Source: Isoptericola sp. BMS4 (GTDB lineage: Bacteria > Actinomycetota > Actinomycetes > Actinomycetales > Cellulomonadaceae). Taken from it: a stretch of DNA of 64,000 bases. The stretch covers positions 248,001 to 312,000 of the forward strand of contig NZ_SIRP01000001.1 in the NCBI RefSeq assembly GCF_011634835.1, given 5' to 3'. Positions 48,093 through 58,281 of this stretch are shown piece after piece. The notes under the pieces are model-generated. The model saw only the letters and a list, made by a program, of their open reading frames with translations. It was not told the origin of the DNA and ran no database searches. How positions within the stretch are numbered: position 1 is the first letter of the stretch; every line of letters begins with the position of its first letter. Position numbers and translations under genes: made by a program.

Positions 48093-50657
48093 TCAGCCGC
48101 CGCTGTCGGCCGAGCCGAAGATCCCGTTGCCGCCGCCGTTGTCCCCGCCGTCGGTCCCGGTGCCGTCGGTCGGCGTCGGGCTCGACGTCGGCTCCTCGGT
48201 CGGGGTCGGGTCGTTCCCACCACCGTTGTTGCCGTCGTCCTCCGGCTCCGGGCCCCGGGACACGACGAGGGTCACGGTCGAGGCGACCGGCAGACTGGTC
48301 CCGGCCGGGGGGTCGGTCGCGATGACCGTCCCGGCGGGCTGGTCGCTGTACTCCTCGGTGGTCGCCGGCTTCAAGGCGTCGCCGCGCATGATCTGCTCGG
48401 CGGTCGTCTTCGGCTGGCCCACGACGTCGGGCACGACCACCTGCTCCGGCTCCTCGGGCTGGCCCGTGGACACCACGAGGGTGATCGTCGAGCCGACGGG
48501 CACGGTCTGCCCCGCCCCCGACATCTGCAGGACCGTCCCCTTGGGCTGGTCGCTGTTCTGCGCCTGCGTGCGCACGACGAGCTCCAGCCGCTGGAGGGCG
48601 TTCGTCGCGCTCGCGACGTTCTGCCCGACGACGTCCGGCACCTCGACCGTCGTCTCCTCGGTCGGAGTGGGGGTCTCGCTCGGCGTCGGCGAGTACGTCG
48701 GCGTCGGGGGCACGTACTCCGGGAACTCCTCGACGTCCATCCCCTCGGTCGCGATCTGCATGTAGTCGGTCCAGGCCTGCACCGGCCAGGAGCCACCCGT
48801 GATCTCCGGGTACTCGCCGAAGTCGTCGATCTCGGCCTGCCCCGACATCAGGCCCTTCTCGAGGTCGAGCTTCTCGTACTGCCGCAGCCCGACGACGGTC
48901 GTGAGCTGGGGCACGAACCCGGCGAACCACGCCGACTTGTTGTCGTTCGACGTGCCCGTCTTGCCCGCCACCGGCCGGCCCAGCGCCTGCGCCTCGGTGC
49001 CGGAGCCCTCCTCCACCACGTGGGTCATCGCGTAGGTCGCGGCGGCGATGTCCTGGGGCTTGAACTCCCGCTCCTGCGACGTCGGCCCCTCGTAGACGAC
49101 CGTGCCGTCGAGCGTCTCCACCTTGTCGACCACGTGCGGCGTGGTGCGGTACCCGCCGGCGGCGATGGTCGAGTAGGCGCGCGCCAGGTCGATCGGGCGC
49201 ACGGAGTCGACACCGAGCACGTTCGACAGCCCCGTGGACAGCGGGTAGTCCTCGTCCTCGCGGATGCCGGCCCGCTTGGCGACGTCGATCGTCGTCTCCG
49301 GGCCGATCTCCTGGTTGAGCTCGACGAAGGCGGTGTTCACCGAGTGGGCCGTCGCCTTCACGAGGTCGATGCTGCTGCCCCAGTCCTCGCCGCCGAAGTT
49401 CGGGACCTCCCAGTCCTCGCCGTTGTTCGCCTCCGGGAAGATCTTGGGCGAGTTGCCGTCGAGCCGCTCGTCCAGGGTGTGGCCCTTCTCCAGGGCGCCG
49501 ATGAGGGTGAACGGCTTGAACGTGGAGCCTGCCTGCACGACGTCGTCCGTCGCGGTGTTGAGCGCCTGCTTGACGTAGTCGGGTCCGCCGTACAGCGCGC
49601 GGACGGCTCCCGTCTGCGGGTCGATCGACACCAGCGACATCCGCGCCTTCTTGCTCGCCTTGCCGTAGGTGCCGTCCTCGTGCATCGACTTCTCGACCTC
49701 GACGGCCGCCTTCTGCAGCTTCGGCTGGATCGTCGTGGTGATCTTCAGCCCGCGTGTGTCGAGCTCCTCCTCGGCGAACTGACCCGAGGCCACGAGCTCC
49801 TTGCGCACGGCCTGGAGCAGGTAGCCCTTCTGCCCGCCGCGGGTGTTCGTCGCCTCCTTCTTCTCCTTGAACTTCGGGAACTCGGCGTCGGAGAACTCCT
49901 GGTCGGTGATGTACCCCTGGGCGTGCATGCGGTCGATGCTGCGCTCCCAGCGGACCTTCGCCTGGTCGAGGTTCACCGACGGGTCCCAGTTCACGGGCGA
50001 CGGGATGATGCCGGCCAGGAGAGCGGCCTCGGACGGCGTGAGGTCCTTGGCGTCCTTGCCGAAGTACTCCTGCGCCGCGGTCTGGATGCCGTAGGTGCCG
50101 CGCCCCCAGTAGATGGTGTTGAGGTACCCCTCGAGCACCTCCTCCTTGGGGATCGACTGCGCGATCTTCAGCGAGATGATCGCCTCGCGGGCCTTGCCGG
50201 CGTACGAGGTCGTGGTGTCGAGCCGCGTGCGCTCCACGTACTGCTGGGTGAGCGTCGAGGCACCCTGCCGCTGGCCGCCCTTGAGGTTGTTCACCGCGGC
50301 GCGGGCGATGCCCTTGACGTCGATGCCGTTGTTGGTCCAGAAGGTGTCGTCCTCGGACGCCACGACCGCGTTGCCGACGTAGGGCGGGAGGTCCGCGAGC
50401 GCGATCTTCTCGCGCTTCTGCTCGGCGAACGTGCCCATCTCCTTGCCGTTCGCCCAGTACACCGTCGTCGCCTGCTGGTTGACGCTGTCCAGGTTGTCCG
50501 GGATGGTCGTGGTGCTCCACGCGGCGACGAAGAGGCCGGCGCCCAGGGCGGCGCCCGTGAGCAGCGTCCCGAGGACGATGCGCCACGAGGGCAGCCACCG
50601 CTGCACCACGCCCTTGTTGGGGCGTGGGTAGTTCCAGAAGCGACGCTTCCTCGCCAC
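48093..50657 (-). CDS. Class A penicillin-binding protein with PASTA domains
   Basis: The 854-residue protein starts at the GTG at 50657. A short basic cytoplasmic tail and one membrane anchor (about 28-48) come first. A GT51 glycosyltransferase follows ([20 protein letters not shown] with catalytic Glu; [13 protein letters not shown]), then a transpeptidase with STFK (Ser378-Lys381), SVN and KTGTS motifs. Two PASTA repeats follow ([34 protein letters not shown]), then a Pro/Thr/Asp/Gly-rich tail. It polymerises and crosslinks peptidoglycan outside the membrane; the PASTA repeats may sense cell-wall fragments. It is the PonA type conserved next to rpsF and ino1. Confidence 0.95.
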   Translation of the reverse strand: MARKRRFWNYPRPNKGVVQRWLPSWRIVLGTLLTGAALGAGLFVAAWSTTTIPDNLDSVNQQATTVYWANGKEMGTFAEQKREKIALADLPPYVGNAVVASEDDTFWTNNGIDVKGIARAAVNNLKGGQRQGASTLTQQYVERTRLDTTTSYAGKAREAIISLKIAQSIPKEEVLEGYLNTIYWGRGTYGIQTAAQEYFGKDAKDLTPSEAALLAGIIPSPVNWDPSVNLDQAKVRWERSIDRMHAQGYITDQEFSDAEFPKFKEKKEATNTRGGQKGYLLQAVRKELVASGQFAEEELDTRGLKITTTIQPKLQKAAVEVEKSMHEDGTYGKASKKARMSLVSIDPQTGAVRALYGGPDYVKQALNTATDDVVQAGSTFKPFTLIGALEKGHTLDERLDGNSPKIFPEANNGEDWEVPNFGGEDWGSSIDLVKATAHSVNTAFVELNQEIGPETTIDVAKRAGIREDEDYPLSTGLSNVLGVDSVRPIDLARAYSTIAAGGYRTTPHVVDKVETLDGTVVYEGPTSQEREFKPQDIAAATYAMTHVVEEGSGTEAQALGRPVAGKTGTSNDNKSAWFAGFVPQLTTVVGLRQYEKLDLEKGLMSGQAEIDDFGEYPEITGGSWPVQAWTDYMQIATEGMDVEEFPEYVPPTPTYSPTPSETPTPTEETTVEVPDVVGQNVASATNALQRLELVVRTQAQNSDQPKGTVLQMSGAGQTVPVGSTITLVVSTGQPEEPEQVVVPDVVGQPKTTAEQIMRGDALKPATTEEYSDQPAGTVIATDPPAGTSLPVASTVTLVVSRGPEPEDDGNNGGGNDPTPTEEPTSSPTPTDGTGTDGGDNGGGNGIFGSADSGG

Positions 50658-50979
50658 GTCAAGCCTTTCGTCGTGCGGGACCGGAGCTGCCCGACGGCGT
50701 CCTGCTCCGGCCTGCGGACCACAGGGAACCCTAGGCGATGCCCCGTCCGATTCGGGAGACTCGCGCGCCTCGGGCGACAGTTATCGCTGACCGTGCGCAG
50801 GGCTCTGGCTCCCGCTCCTCGGAACCTTCACAAGTCGGCGGGCCCGGACCGGCGTCCTCCCGGGACGGTTCCCGTTGCACCCACGTGTCGGCGCGTCCTA
50901 TTCTCTCGATGTATCGACTCGATAGGTCGATACGGTACGAGCCGCCCCGGGGCGGAGCATGGAGCGGAAGGAGTCGATC
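50658..50979. other. Divergent promoter region between the PBP and padR genes
   Basis: This 322-base region holds a TAGGGT -10 candidate for the PBP on the minus strand (50733-50728) and the PadR operator at 50911-50933 on the other side. Nothing coding was recognised in the middle. Confidence 0.45.
50911..50933. promoter_or_regulatory. PadR operator upstream of padR-ino1
   Basis: GTATCGAC at 50911-50918 and GTCGATAC at 50926-50933 form a perfect eight-bp inverted repeat with a seven-base spacer that itself contains TCGATA. TACGGT at 50931-50936 is a -10 candidate overlapping the right arm, so PadR binding would block the promoter. Confidence 0.65.
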
Positions 50980-51654
50980 GTGCGCAGCAGGTCTGCCGTG
51001 CTCGAGACCGCCATCCTCGGCCTCCTCAACTCCGCCCCGCTGCACGGGTACGAGCTGCGCAAGCGGCTCAACCTCCTGCTGGGCTCGTTCCGCGCGTTCT
51101 CCTACGGCACGCTGTACCCGGCGCTGAAGTCCCTCGTGGCCCGGAACCTCATCGAGGCTACCGAGCCCGACCCCGCGACGGCGGCACGCCCGTCGGCGCG
51201 CGGCAGTGCCCGCCCGTCGGCCAAGACGGCCAGGTCGTCCCGGACGGGACGGCGCGGCCGGATCGTGTACCGCCTCACGGCGGAGGGCAAGGAGTACCTG
51301 CAGACCGTCCTCGCGTCGTCGGGGCCGGCCGCGTGGGAGGACGAGAGCTTCGACGTCCGTTTCGCGTTCTTCGCGCAGACCGACGCCGAGACCCGCATCC
51401 GTATCCTCGAGGGTCGGCGCACCCGGCTCACCGAGAGGCTGGAGGCGGTCCGGGAGTCCGCCGCACGCACCCGCGAGCGGCTCGACGAGTACACCTTCGA
51501 GCTGCAGCGTCACGGGCTCGAACAGGTCGAGCGCGAGGTGCGCTGGCTCGACGGACTCATCACCACGGAGCGCGACCGGGCCCTCGGCCGCGACCGCGAC
51601 CACGACGCCGGGGCGCCAGGCGCCCCGGCCCCGAGAAACAAGGAGCGAGGATGA
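50980..51654 (+). CDS. PadR-family regulator
   Basis: The 224-residue protein starts at the GTG at 50980, eight bases after GGAAGGAG. The winged helix reads [20 protein letters not shown], then [21 protein letters not shown] and [13 protein letters not shown]. An Arg/Ser-rich insert (about 70-95) breaks the wing. A helical C-terminal dimerisation domain follows. ATGA overlap couples it to ino1, an arrangement conserved in actinobacteria; it probably controls inositol synthesis. Confidence 0.9.
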   Translation: MRSRSAVLETAILGLLNSAPLHGYELRKRLNLLLGSFRAFSYGTLYPALKSLVARNLIEATEPDPATAARPSARGSARPSAKTARSSRTGRRGRIVYRLTAEGKEYLQTVLASSGPAAWEDESFDVRFAFFAQTDAETRIRILEGRRTRLTERLEAVRESAARTRERLDEYTFELQRHGLEQVEREVRWLDGLITTERDRALGRDRDHDAGAPGAPAPRNKERG

Positions 51655-52742
51655 CCTCCGTCCGCGTTGCCATCGTCGGCGTCGGAAACTGCGCATCGTC
51701 CCTGGTCCAGGGCGCGCACTTCTACCGCGACGCCGACCCGTCCGACACCGTCCCGGGTCTCATGCACGTGCAGTTCGGCGACTACCACGTGCGCGACCTC
51801 GAGTTCGTGGCGGCGTTCGACGTCGACGCCAAGAAGGTCGGGTTCGACCTCTCGGAGGCGATCTACGCCTCCGAGAACAACACGATCAAGATCGCGGACG
51901 TGCCGCCCACGGGCGTCCTGGTCCAGCGCGGCCCGACGCTCGACGGTCTCGGCGACTACTACGCCGCGACGATCGACGAGTCGGACACGCAGCCGGTCGA
52001 CGTCGTGCAGGCGCTCAAGGACGCGCAGGTCGACGTCCTCGTCTCCTACCTGCCGGTGGGGTCGGAGGAGGCCGACAAGTTCTACGCGCAGTGCGCGATC
52101 GACGCGGGCGTCGCGTTCGTCAACGCGCTGCCGGTCTTCATCGCCTCGGACCCCGAGTGGGCGAAGAAGTTCGAGGACGCGGGCGTGCCGATCGTCGGCG
52201 ACGACATCAAGTCGCAGGTCGGCGCGACGATCACCCACCGGGTGCTCGCGAAGCTGTTCGAGGACCGCGGCGTCGTCCTGGACCGCACCTACCAGCTGAA
52301 CGTCGGCGGCAACATGGACTTCAAGAACATGCTGCAGCGCGACCGGCTGGAGTCGAAGAAGGTCTCCAAGACGCAGGCGGTGACGTCCAACCTCACCGGC
52401 GCGCTCGGGGGCAAGAAGGAGGACCGCAACGTCCACATCGGCCCGTCGGACTACGTGGCGTGGCTCGACGACCGCAAGTGGGCGTACGTGCGCCTCGAGG
52501 GCCGGGCGTTCGGCGAGGCCCCGATCAGCCTGGAGTACAAGCTCGAGGTGTGGGACTCCCCCAACTCCGCGGGCATCATCATCGACGCGATCCGCGCGGC
52601 GAAGATCGCGAAGGACCGCGGCACCGGCGGCCCGATCCTGTCGGCGTCGACGTACTTCATGAAGTCGCCGCCCGTGCAGATGGAGGACACCCAGGGGCGT
52701 GCGCACCTGGAGGCCTTCATCCGCGGTGAGGTCGAGCGCTGA
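51651..52742 (+). CDS. ino1: myo-Inositol-1-phosphate synthase
   Basis: The 363-residue protein begins [20 protein letters not shown] (NAD-binding). It has the family features [35 protein letters not shown] and [25 protein letters not shown] and [16 protein letters not shown] complete the set. It converts glucose-6-phosphate to inositol-3-phosphate, the precursor of phosphatidylinositol and mycothiol. The start at 51651 overlaps the padR stop by four bases. A very strong hairpin follows. Confidence 0.95.
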   Translation: MTSVRVAIVGVGNCASSLVQGAHFYRDADPSDTVPGLMHVQFGDYHVRDLEFVAAFDVDAKKVGFDLSEAIYASENNTIKIADVPPTGVLVQRGPTLDGLGDYYAATIDESDTQPVDVVQALKDAQVDVLVSYLPVGSEEADKFYAQCAIDAGVAFVNALPVFIASDPEWAKKFEDAGVPIVGDDIKSQVGATITHRVLAKLFEDRGVVLDRTYQLNVGGNMDFKNMLQRDRLESKKVSKTQAVTSNLTGALGGKKEDRNVHIGPSDYVAWLDDRKWAYVRLEGRAFGEAPISLEYKLEVWDSPNSAGIIIDAIRAAKIAKDRGTGGPILSASTYFMKSPPVQMEDTQGRAHLEAFIRGEVER

Positions 52743-52753
52743 TCTCTCCGTGG

Positions 52754-52809
52754 TGACGTAGCGATTCCTCCCCGTTCCCGCCCGGGAAAGGGGAGGAATC
52801 GCTACGTCA
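52754..52809. terminator. 20-bp perfect hairpin, bidirectional terminator
   Basis: TGACGTAGCGATTCCTCCCC at 52754-52773 pairs perfectly with 52790-52809, and the loop itself contains TTCCCG/CGGGAA. It follows ino1 by 11 bases. Its right arm covers the stop codon of the convergent Gfo/Idh gene (52802-52804), so it serves both. Confidence 0.75.
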
Positions 52810-53845
52810 GCCGGACCACGGCCCCGCCCGCCCGGGCGGAGGCCTGGGCCGCGGCGACGACGCGCAGGGTGCGCAGGCCGGCCCTCCCGTCGGGGCCGGG
52901 CGTCCGCCCGGTGTCCACGCACTCGAGGAAGTGGTCGAGCATGAGGCAGTCGAGGTTCTCGCCGAGGCCGAGCCACGCGGGCCGGCCCCCGGCCCCGAGG
53001 CCGCCGACGTGCGCCCCGAACGGGTCGACGTCGACCACGCCCTCGGTGCCGTACACCTGCAGCGTGAGACCTCCCCAGGTGGGCGCGTCGTCGGGGACGG
53101 ACCACGAGCAGTCCACGGTGACCTCGGCACCGCCGGCGTAGGTGATGCTGACGAGGCCGCCGGTCTCCGCGCGCACGCGGGGGTCGTCGCCGTGCAGGAC
53201 GCGGTTGGTCACGGCCCGCACGGCGACCGCCTCCTCGGCGAGGAGCACGTCGAGCAGGTCGGCGACGTGCACCACGTGGTCGGCGAGCGCCCCTCCCCCG
53301 GACAGCTCGGGGTCGGTGAACCAGGCACGCCCGGCGGGCACCTTGCCGTTGTTGGTGCCGGTGGCGCCGAGCACGGTGCCGAGGGCGCCGGACTCGTGCA
53401 GGCGGCGCAGCGTCGCGAACTCGGGGCTGAAGCGGACCGGGTAGGCGGTCATGAGGACGACGCCGGCCTCGTCGCAGGCCGCGACCATCGCCTCGGCGTC
53501 CTCGACCCGCGTCGCGAGCGGCTTCTCGCAGAGCACGTGAGCGCCGGCCGCCGCCGCGGCGAGCACGACGTCGCGGTGCCGGGCGTTCTCGGCGCAGACG
53601 ACGACGGCGTCGGGCCCCCAGGCGAGCGCCTCGGCGTAGGTGTCGACGTACGCCGCGCCGTGCCGGTCGGCGAAGTCCCGACCGCGCAGCTCGCCCGGGG
53701 GCGCGGTCGCGGCGTCCGGGTCGGCCGTGAGCAGCTCGACGTCGGGCCGGTCGCGCAGCAGCTCCAGGTAGGACGCCGCGTGCACGTGGGCGAAGGACAG
53801 GACGGCGACCCTGCGGGGGGCGCCGGGCGTGTCGGTGCTGCTCAT
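52802..53845 (-). CDS. Gfo/Idh/MocA-family oxidoreductase
   Basis: The 347-residue protein has an N-terminal Rossmann fold (RRVAVLSFAHVHAASYLELL; the glycine-rich loop is degenerate, SFAHVHA). The family motif is CEKPLATRVEDAEAM. A C-terminal domain contains GGGALADHVVHVADLLDVLL. The start at 53845 overlaps the upstream oxidoreductase stop by four bases (ATGA). Sugar or inositol substrates are typical of the family; the specific one is unknown. Confidence 0.85.
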   Translation of the reverse strand: MSSTDTPGAPRRVAVLSFAHVHAASYLELLRDRPDVELLTADPDAATAPPGELRGRDFADRHGAAYVDTYAEALAWGPDAVVVCAENARHRDVVLAAAAAGAHVLCEKPLATRVEDAEAMVAACDEAGVVLMTAYPVRFSPEFATLRRLHESGALGTVLGATGTNNGKVPAGRAWFTDPELSGGGALADHVVHVADLLDVLLAEEAVAVRAVTNRVLHGDDPRVRAETGGLVSITYAGGAEVTVDCSWSVPDDAPTWGGLTLQVYGTEGVVDVDPFGAHVGGLGAGGRPAWLGLGENLDCLMLDHFLECVDTGRTPGPDGRAGLRTLRVVAAAQASARAGGAVVRLT

Positions 53846-54939
53846 GCGGGGCTCCCGGTGGTGGCGAGGCGGTGGGGCGCCGCCTCGGGGACTCCCCCGA
53901 GGTCACGGACCCGCGCGGCGGTGTCCAGGGCGACGGGCTCCCCCGACGCGATCGAGCCGAGCGCGGCCTCGGCGATCTCGACGGCGACCACGCCGTCGAC
54001 GGCGCTCGCCCGGGGGTGGAGCGGGTGGTCGGGGGCCAGCGCGGTCGGCGCGGCCACGAACGCGCGCGCGACCTCGCGGATCTCGGTGAGGTACGGGCTC
54101 TCCCTCTCCCCCGCCGCCGGGGCGGGCCGGTCCTCTCCACCGGTCGGGACGGGGGCGAGGTCGGTCCGCACGCCGCCGGACTCGGCGGAGTCGAACCTCA
54201 GCGTCCCGGCGTTGCCGGCGACGTGGAACGACGTCCGGAAGCTGGTGTGCGGCGCTCCCCACAGGCCGCGCACGTGGCTCAGCGCACCGCCGGCGTGGGT
54301 GAGGACGACGTGGGCGAGGGTGCGCGGCGCGCCGTCGGCGTCGAGGGACCGCCGGGTGGCGTGCACCGAGGTGACCTCCCCGGCGACCCACCGGGCGAGA
54401 TCGAGGTCGTGGAGCATGAGGTCGAGGACGACCCCGCCGGACCGCGCCTCGTCGGCGAACCAGGCCGACCAGGTGGGGAACGCCCCGCCCCGGGCGAACC
54501 GCAGGACGGCCGGGGTGCCGACCGCGCCGGCGCGCACGGCGTCCCGCATCCGCGCGTACTCGGGGAAGTACCGCACCACGTGCCCCGGGTAGAGCTGGCG
54601 GTCGGCGGCCCGGGCGGCCGCCAGGAGCGTCGCACCGTCGGCCCCGGTGCGGGTGAGCGGCTTCTCGCAGAGCACGTGGCGGCCCGCGGCGAGCGCCGCT
54701 CCGGCGACGGCGAGGTGCGTCGGCGTGGGGGTGACGACGTCGACCACGTCGACGGCGTCGAGCAGGTCGTCGAGCGTCGCGGCGGCCCGGCCGCCGTGCG
54801 CGGCGGCGACGTCGGCCGCGCCGTCGTGCGAGTGGACGACGAGGTCGGCGCCGAGGGCACGCCAGGCGGGCGCGTGCGCCCGTGCCATGCCACCGGCCCC
54901 GACGAGGCCGACCGTGAGTGTGGGCGTGCGGTGCGACAT
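53842..54939 (-). CDS. Gfo/Idh/MocA-family oxidoreductase
   Basis: The 365-residue protein starts at the ATG at 54939 behind GGAGGGA. It has a standard GLVGAGGMARAHAPAWRALG nucleotide motif, CEKPLTRTGADGATLL, and GGVVLDLMLHDLDLARWVAG in the substrate domain. It is the first gene of a two-gene operon with the oxidoreductase at 52802. Two coupled dehydrogenases suggest oxidation and re-reduction steps on one sugar or cyclitol (inference). Confidence 0.85.
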   Translation of the reverse strand: MSHRTPTLTVGLVGAGGMARAHAPAWRALGADLVVHSHDGAADVAAAHGGRAAATLDDLLDAVDVVDVVTPTPTHLAVAGAALAAGRHVLCEKPLTRTGADGATLLAAARAADRQLYPGHVVRYFPEYARMRDAVRAGAVGTPAVLRFARGGAFPTWSAWFADEARSGGVVLDLMLHDLDLARWVAGEVTSVHATRRSLDADGAPRTLAHVVLTHAGGALSHVRGLWGAPHTSFRTSFHVAGNAGTLRFDSAESGGVRTDLAPVPTGGEDRPAPAAGERESPYLTEIREVARAFVAAPTALAPDHPLHPRASAVDGVVAVEIAEAALGSIASGEPVALDTAARVRDLGGVPEAAPHRLATTGSPA

Positions 54940-55066
54940 GCGGTCCCTCCGTCGCGGCCGGGCGGTGGTCTCGCAACGTATCGCCGGTCGTCGCGCGACG
55001 ACAAGCGCCCGCCGTCGACGAGCCGGCACGGCGCCCTGAGCTCCCGGCGGCGCATAGGGTGCTCGT

Positions 55067-56413
55067 GTGGGTGTGATCTCGGAGCTGAAGGCGTTGCTGC
55101 GCCTGGACGGCTTCCGCAAGCTGTTCGCCGTGCGCCTCGTCTCGCAGGCGGGCGACGGCATGTTCCAGGTCGGGCTGGCGTCGCTGCTGTTCTTCTCCCC
55201 CGAGTCGCAGGGGTCCGCCGCGGCCATCGCGGGGGCGTTCGCCGTCATGCTCGCGCCCTTCACGATCGTGGGGCCGTTCGCCGGCGTCTTCCTCGACCGC
55301 TGGTCGCGCCGGCAGGTGCTCGTGTGGGGCAACGTCGTGCGGGTCGTCATCACCCTGGGCATGGCCACGCTCATGCTCACCGGCGGGGTGACGGTGGGCA
55401 TCTACGCCCTCGGCCTGGCCGCCCTCTCGGTCAACCGGTTCCTCCTGGCGGGGCTGTCCGCCGGCCTGCCCCGGGTGGTGGACGGGCCGCTCCTGCTCAC
55501 CGCCAACTCGCTGAGCCCGACGCTCGGAGCGGGCGCCGCGTTCGTCGGCGGCGGCGTCGGCTTCGTCCTCGGGCTCGCGTTCGAGCCCGGCCGCGTCAAG
55601 GACTCGTCCGCCCTGGTCTGCGCGGCGCTCGTCTTCGCGATCGCCTCGCTGCTGGCACTGCGGATCGGTCGCCGGCGGCTCGGCCCCGAGCATCCCGCCG
55701 AGGCGGACCTGCGCAGCGAGTTCGCCCGGGTGGCCCACGGCCTCGTCGACGGCGCCCGCTACCTCGCCGCCCGGCGGACCCCCGGCCAGGCGCTGCTGGT
55801 CATGGCGTCGCACCGCTTCCTGTACGGGGTGGTGTTCATCGCGTCGATCCTCATCTCGCGCAACCTGCTGGAGCCGGGCGACCAGACCGCCGGCATGGCG
55901 ACCTTCGCCACCGTCGTCGCGCTCACGGGGGTGGGCGGCGCCGGCGCGATGGTCCTCACCCCGACCCTGTCGCGGTTCACGGGCCCGCAGGTCTGGATCG
56001 TCCTCATGCTCCTCGTGGCGGCCGCCAGCCAGGTGCTGCTGCTCACGACGCCGGAGCGCGCCGTCATCTACACGGGCGCGGCGCTGCTCGGCCTGGCCGC
56101 CCAGGGCACCAAGATCGCGGTGGACACCATCGTCCAGCGCGACGCCGACGACGAGTTCCGTGGCCGCGCGTTCGCGTTCTACGACGTCCTGTACAACGCC
56201 GCGTTCGTGGGAGCCGCCGCCCTGGCGGCCGTCGCCCTGCCCGACACCGGCTGGTCCAGGCCGGTCTTCGCCGGCCTCGCCGTCGCGTACGTCGCGGTCG
56301 CGCTGCTCCTGTGGACCGCCGGGGCCCGGACCGCCGCCCCCGTGACGACCGCCGGCGCCGACGCCCCCGCCCGGGAGAGCGGATCCGCGCGGGTCGACGA
56401 ACCGGGTCGGTGA
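55067..56413 (+). CDS. MFS transporter
   Basis: The 448-residue protein has 12 membrane segments. It opens LLRLDGFRKLFAVRLVSQAG and has the motif-A-like FLDRWSRRQVLVWGNVVR. It resembles the macrolide-efflux/YfiS group (MFS_3). The GTG at 55067 lies six bases after TAGGGT, and no ribosome site is present, which suggests a leaderless transcript. Divergent from the oxidoreductase operon. Substrate unknown. Confidence 0.8.
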   Translation: MGVISELKALLRLDGFRKLFAVRLVSQAGDGMFQVGLASLLFFSPESQGSAAAIAGAFAVMLAPFTIVGPFAGVFLDRWSRRQVLVWGNVVRVVITLGMATLMLTGGVTVGIYALGLAALSVNRFLLAGLSAGLPRVVDGPLLLTANSLSPTLGAGAAFVGGGVGFVLGLAFEPGRVKDSSALVCAALVFAIASLLALRIGRRRLGPEHPAEADLRSEFARVAHGLVDGARYLAARRTPGQALLVMASHRFLYGVVFIASILISRNLLEPGDQTAGMATFATVVALTGVGGAGAMVLTPTLSRFTGPQVWIVLMLLVAAASQVLLLTTPERAVIYTGAALLGLAAQGTKIAVDTIVQRDADDEFRGRAFAFYDVLYNAAFVGAAALAAVALPDTGWSRPVFAGLAVAYVAVALLLWTAGARTAAPVTTAGADAPARESGSARVDEPGR

Positions 56414-56637
56414 ACCCGGACCGATGAGTCCCGGGCGGAAATCAGGTCGCCAGGGACGCGGGAATAACTGAGGATGGTTCGTGGTCGTACACAGTACGGT
56501 CACGCCTCAGGGCGACCGCACCGCGGGGTGACCAGCCCCCGGACCACGACCGAGCCGACGACGCCCCGCGCCCCCCGGCGCCGGTGCGCCCCTGCCCTCA
56601 GCCGGGAGCTCCCCGGCACGGACACGAGGAGACCAGC

Positions 56638-58200
56638 GTGCCAGCCCCGCGCCCGACCGACACGACCGCACCAGCCGGACCCAGCACCGACCCCTCGGAG
56701 GCGACCCTGACCGCGACCGACACCGCCCCCCGTGGCACCAGCCCGGAGGGCACCACCCCCGAACGCACCGACGGACGCCTCTCCCGGCAGAGCTTCGTCG
56801 TCATCGCGCTGCTCCTCGCCTCGGGCTTCGTCGTCATCCTCAACGAGACGACCATGGGCGTCGCGCTGCCGGCGATCATGGACGAGATGGGGGTCACCGA
56901 GGCCACCGGGCAGTGGCTCACGACGGCGTTCCTGCTGACCATGGCGGTGGTCATCCCCACCACGGGCTGGCTGATGCAGCGCCTCGGCACGCGCGGCGCC
57001 TTCATCCTCGCGATGTCGCTGTTCAGCACGGGGACGCTCCTCGCGGCCCTCGCACCCGTCTTCGGCCTGCTCGTCGCCGCGCGCGTCGTGCAGGCGACCG
57101 GCACCGCGATCATGATGCCGCTGCTCATGACGACGGTCATGACGCTGGTCGCGCCGGAGCACCGCGGCAAGCTCATGGGCAACGTGTCGATGGTGATCTC
57201 CGTCGCGCCGGCCCTCGGCCCGACGTTCGCCGGGCTCGTCGTGACGTCCCTCGGGTGGCGGGCGGTCTTCTGGATCGTGCTGCCGATCGCGATCGTGTCC
57301 CTGGTGGTCGGCACGCTCTTCGTGACCGACGTCGCCGACCGGGCCCGCCAGCGGCTGGACACCCTCTCGCTCCTGCTGGCGGTCGGCGCGTTCGGCGGCC
57401 TCGTCTACGGGCTGTCGAGCTTCGGCGAGGCCGCGCAGCACGACGTGGCGGTGCCGCCGGTCGTGTCGGTGGGTGTCGGCGCCGCGTTCCTGGCCGTGTT
57501 CGTCCGGCGCCAGCTCGTGCTGCAGCGCACGGACGCCGCCCTCCTGGACCTGCGCGTCTTCCGGGCGCCCGGGTTCGCCCTGGGCATCGGCCTCATGGTC
57601 CTGGCCTTCGGCACGATGCTCGGCACCTTCATGCTCCTGCCGGTGGTCGCCCAGAACGCCATGGGCATGTCGGCGGTGACGACCGGCCTGATCATGCTGC
57701 CCGGGGGTCTCGCGATGGGCCTGCTCGGTCCCGTGGTCGGCAACCTGTACGACCGCATCGGGCCGCGGCCCCTCGTGCTGCCGGGCCTGGGCGCGGTCGC
57801 GGCCGGGATGGGCGTGCTCGCCCTCCTGTCGTCGTCGACACCGGTGTGGGTGGTGCTCGCGGGCCACATCGTCATCAGCCTGGGGCTGGCGCTGGTGTTC
57901 ACCCCGACCTTCACCTCCACGCTCGGCGCCCTCCCGCCCCACCTGTACTCTCACGGCTCGGCGGTCATGGGCACCACCCAGCAGCTCGCGGGAGCCGCGG
58001 GCACGGCGCTGCTCATCGCCCTGATGACGGTGCGGTCGGTCGCGCTCGAGGCCGACGGTGTGAGCGAGACGGCGGCCATGTCGGGCGGCGCGCGGCTGTC
58101 CTTCATCGCCGCGGCGATGCTGGCGGTCGCCGCACTCGCCCTCGCGACGCGGCTGCGCAAGCCGGAGCCGGTCAAGGGCGGGGTGCCGGCCGCCCACTGA
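56638..58200 (+). CDS. MFS drug transporter, DHA2 (14-TM) family
   Basis: The 520-residue protein starts at the GTG at 56638, seven bases after GAGGAGA. A Thr/Pro-rich cytoplasmic tail (1-45) is followed by 14 membrane segments. DHA2 signatures include LNETTMGVALPAIMDEMGVT, WLMQRLGTRGAFILAMSLFS and LGPTFAGLVVTSLGWRAVFW. It resembles EmrB/LmrB exporters. The 224 bases upstream contain a GTAC-CACA-GTAC-like short repeat but no identified regulator gene. Confidence 0.9.
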   Translation: MPAPRPTDTTAPAGPSTDPSEATLTATDTAPRGTSPEGTTPERTDGRLSRQSFVVIALLLASGFVVILNETTMGVALPAIMDEMGVTEATGQWLTTAFLLTMAVVIPTTGWLMQRLGTRGAFILAMSLFSTGTLLAALAPVFGLLVAARVVQATGTAIMMPLLMTTVMTLVAPEHRGKLMGNVSMVISVAPALGPTFAGLVVTSLGWRAVFWIVLPIAIVSLVVGTLFVTDVADRARQRLDTLSLLLAVGAFGGLVYGLSSFGEAAQHDVAVPPVVSVGVGAAFLAVFVRRQLVLQRTDAALLDLRVFRAPGFALGIGLMVLAFGTMLGTFMLLPVVAQNAMGMSAVTTGLIMLPGGLAMGLLGPVVGNLYDRIGPRPLVLPGLGAVAAGMGVLALLSSSTPVWVVLAGHIVISLGLALVFTPTFTSTLGALPPHLYSHGSAVMGTTQQLAGAAGTALLIALMTVRSVALEADGVSETAAMSGGARLSFIAAAMLAVAALALATRLRKPEPVKGGVPAAH

Positions 58201-58220
58201 CGCCGGCGGTCCTCGCGGCA

Positions 58221-58260
58221 CGAGCGGGGTGGCGGTCCTCATGGACCACCACCCCGCTCG
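58221..58260. terminator. Bidirectional terminator between MFS and aldo/keto reductase genes
   Basis: CGAGCGGGGTGG at 58221-58232 pairs perfectly with CCACCCCGCTCG at 58249-58260. It lies between convergent stops at 58200 and 58282. Confidence 0.65.
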
Positions 58261-58281
58261 CGTGCGTCCGGGAGGCAGGAG

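Noticed and set aside
48093-48760. Repeat-like signal in the 3' part of the PBP gene
   Set aside because: It is explained by two PASTA domains and Pro/Thr/Gly-rich linkers rather than a DNA repeat or CRISPR.
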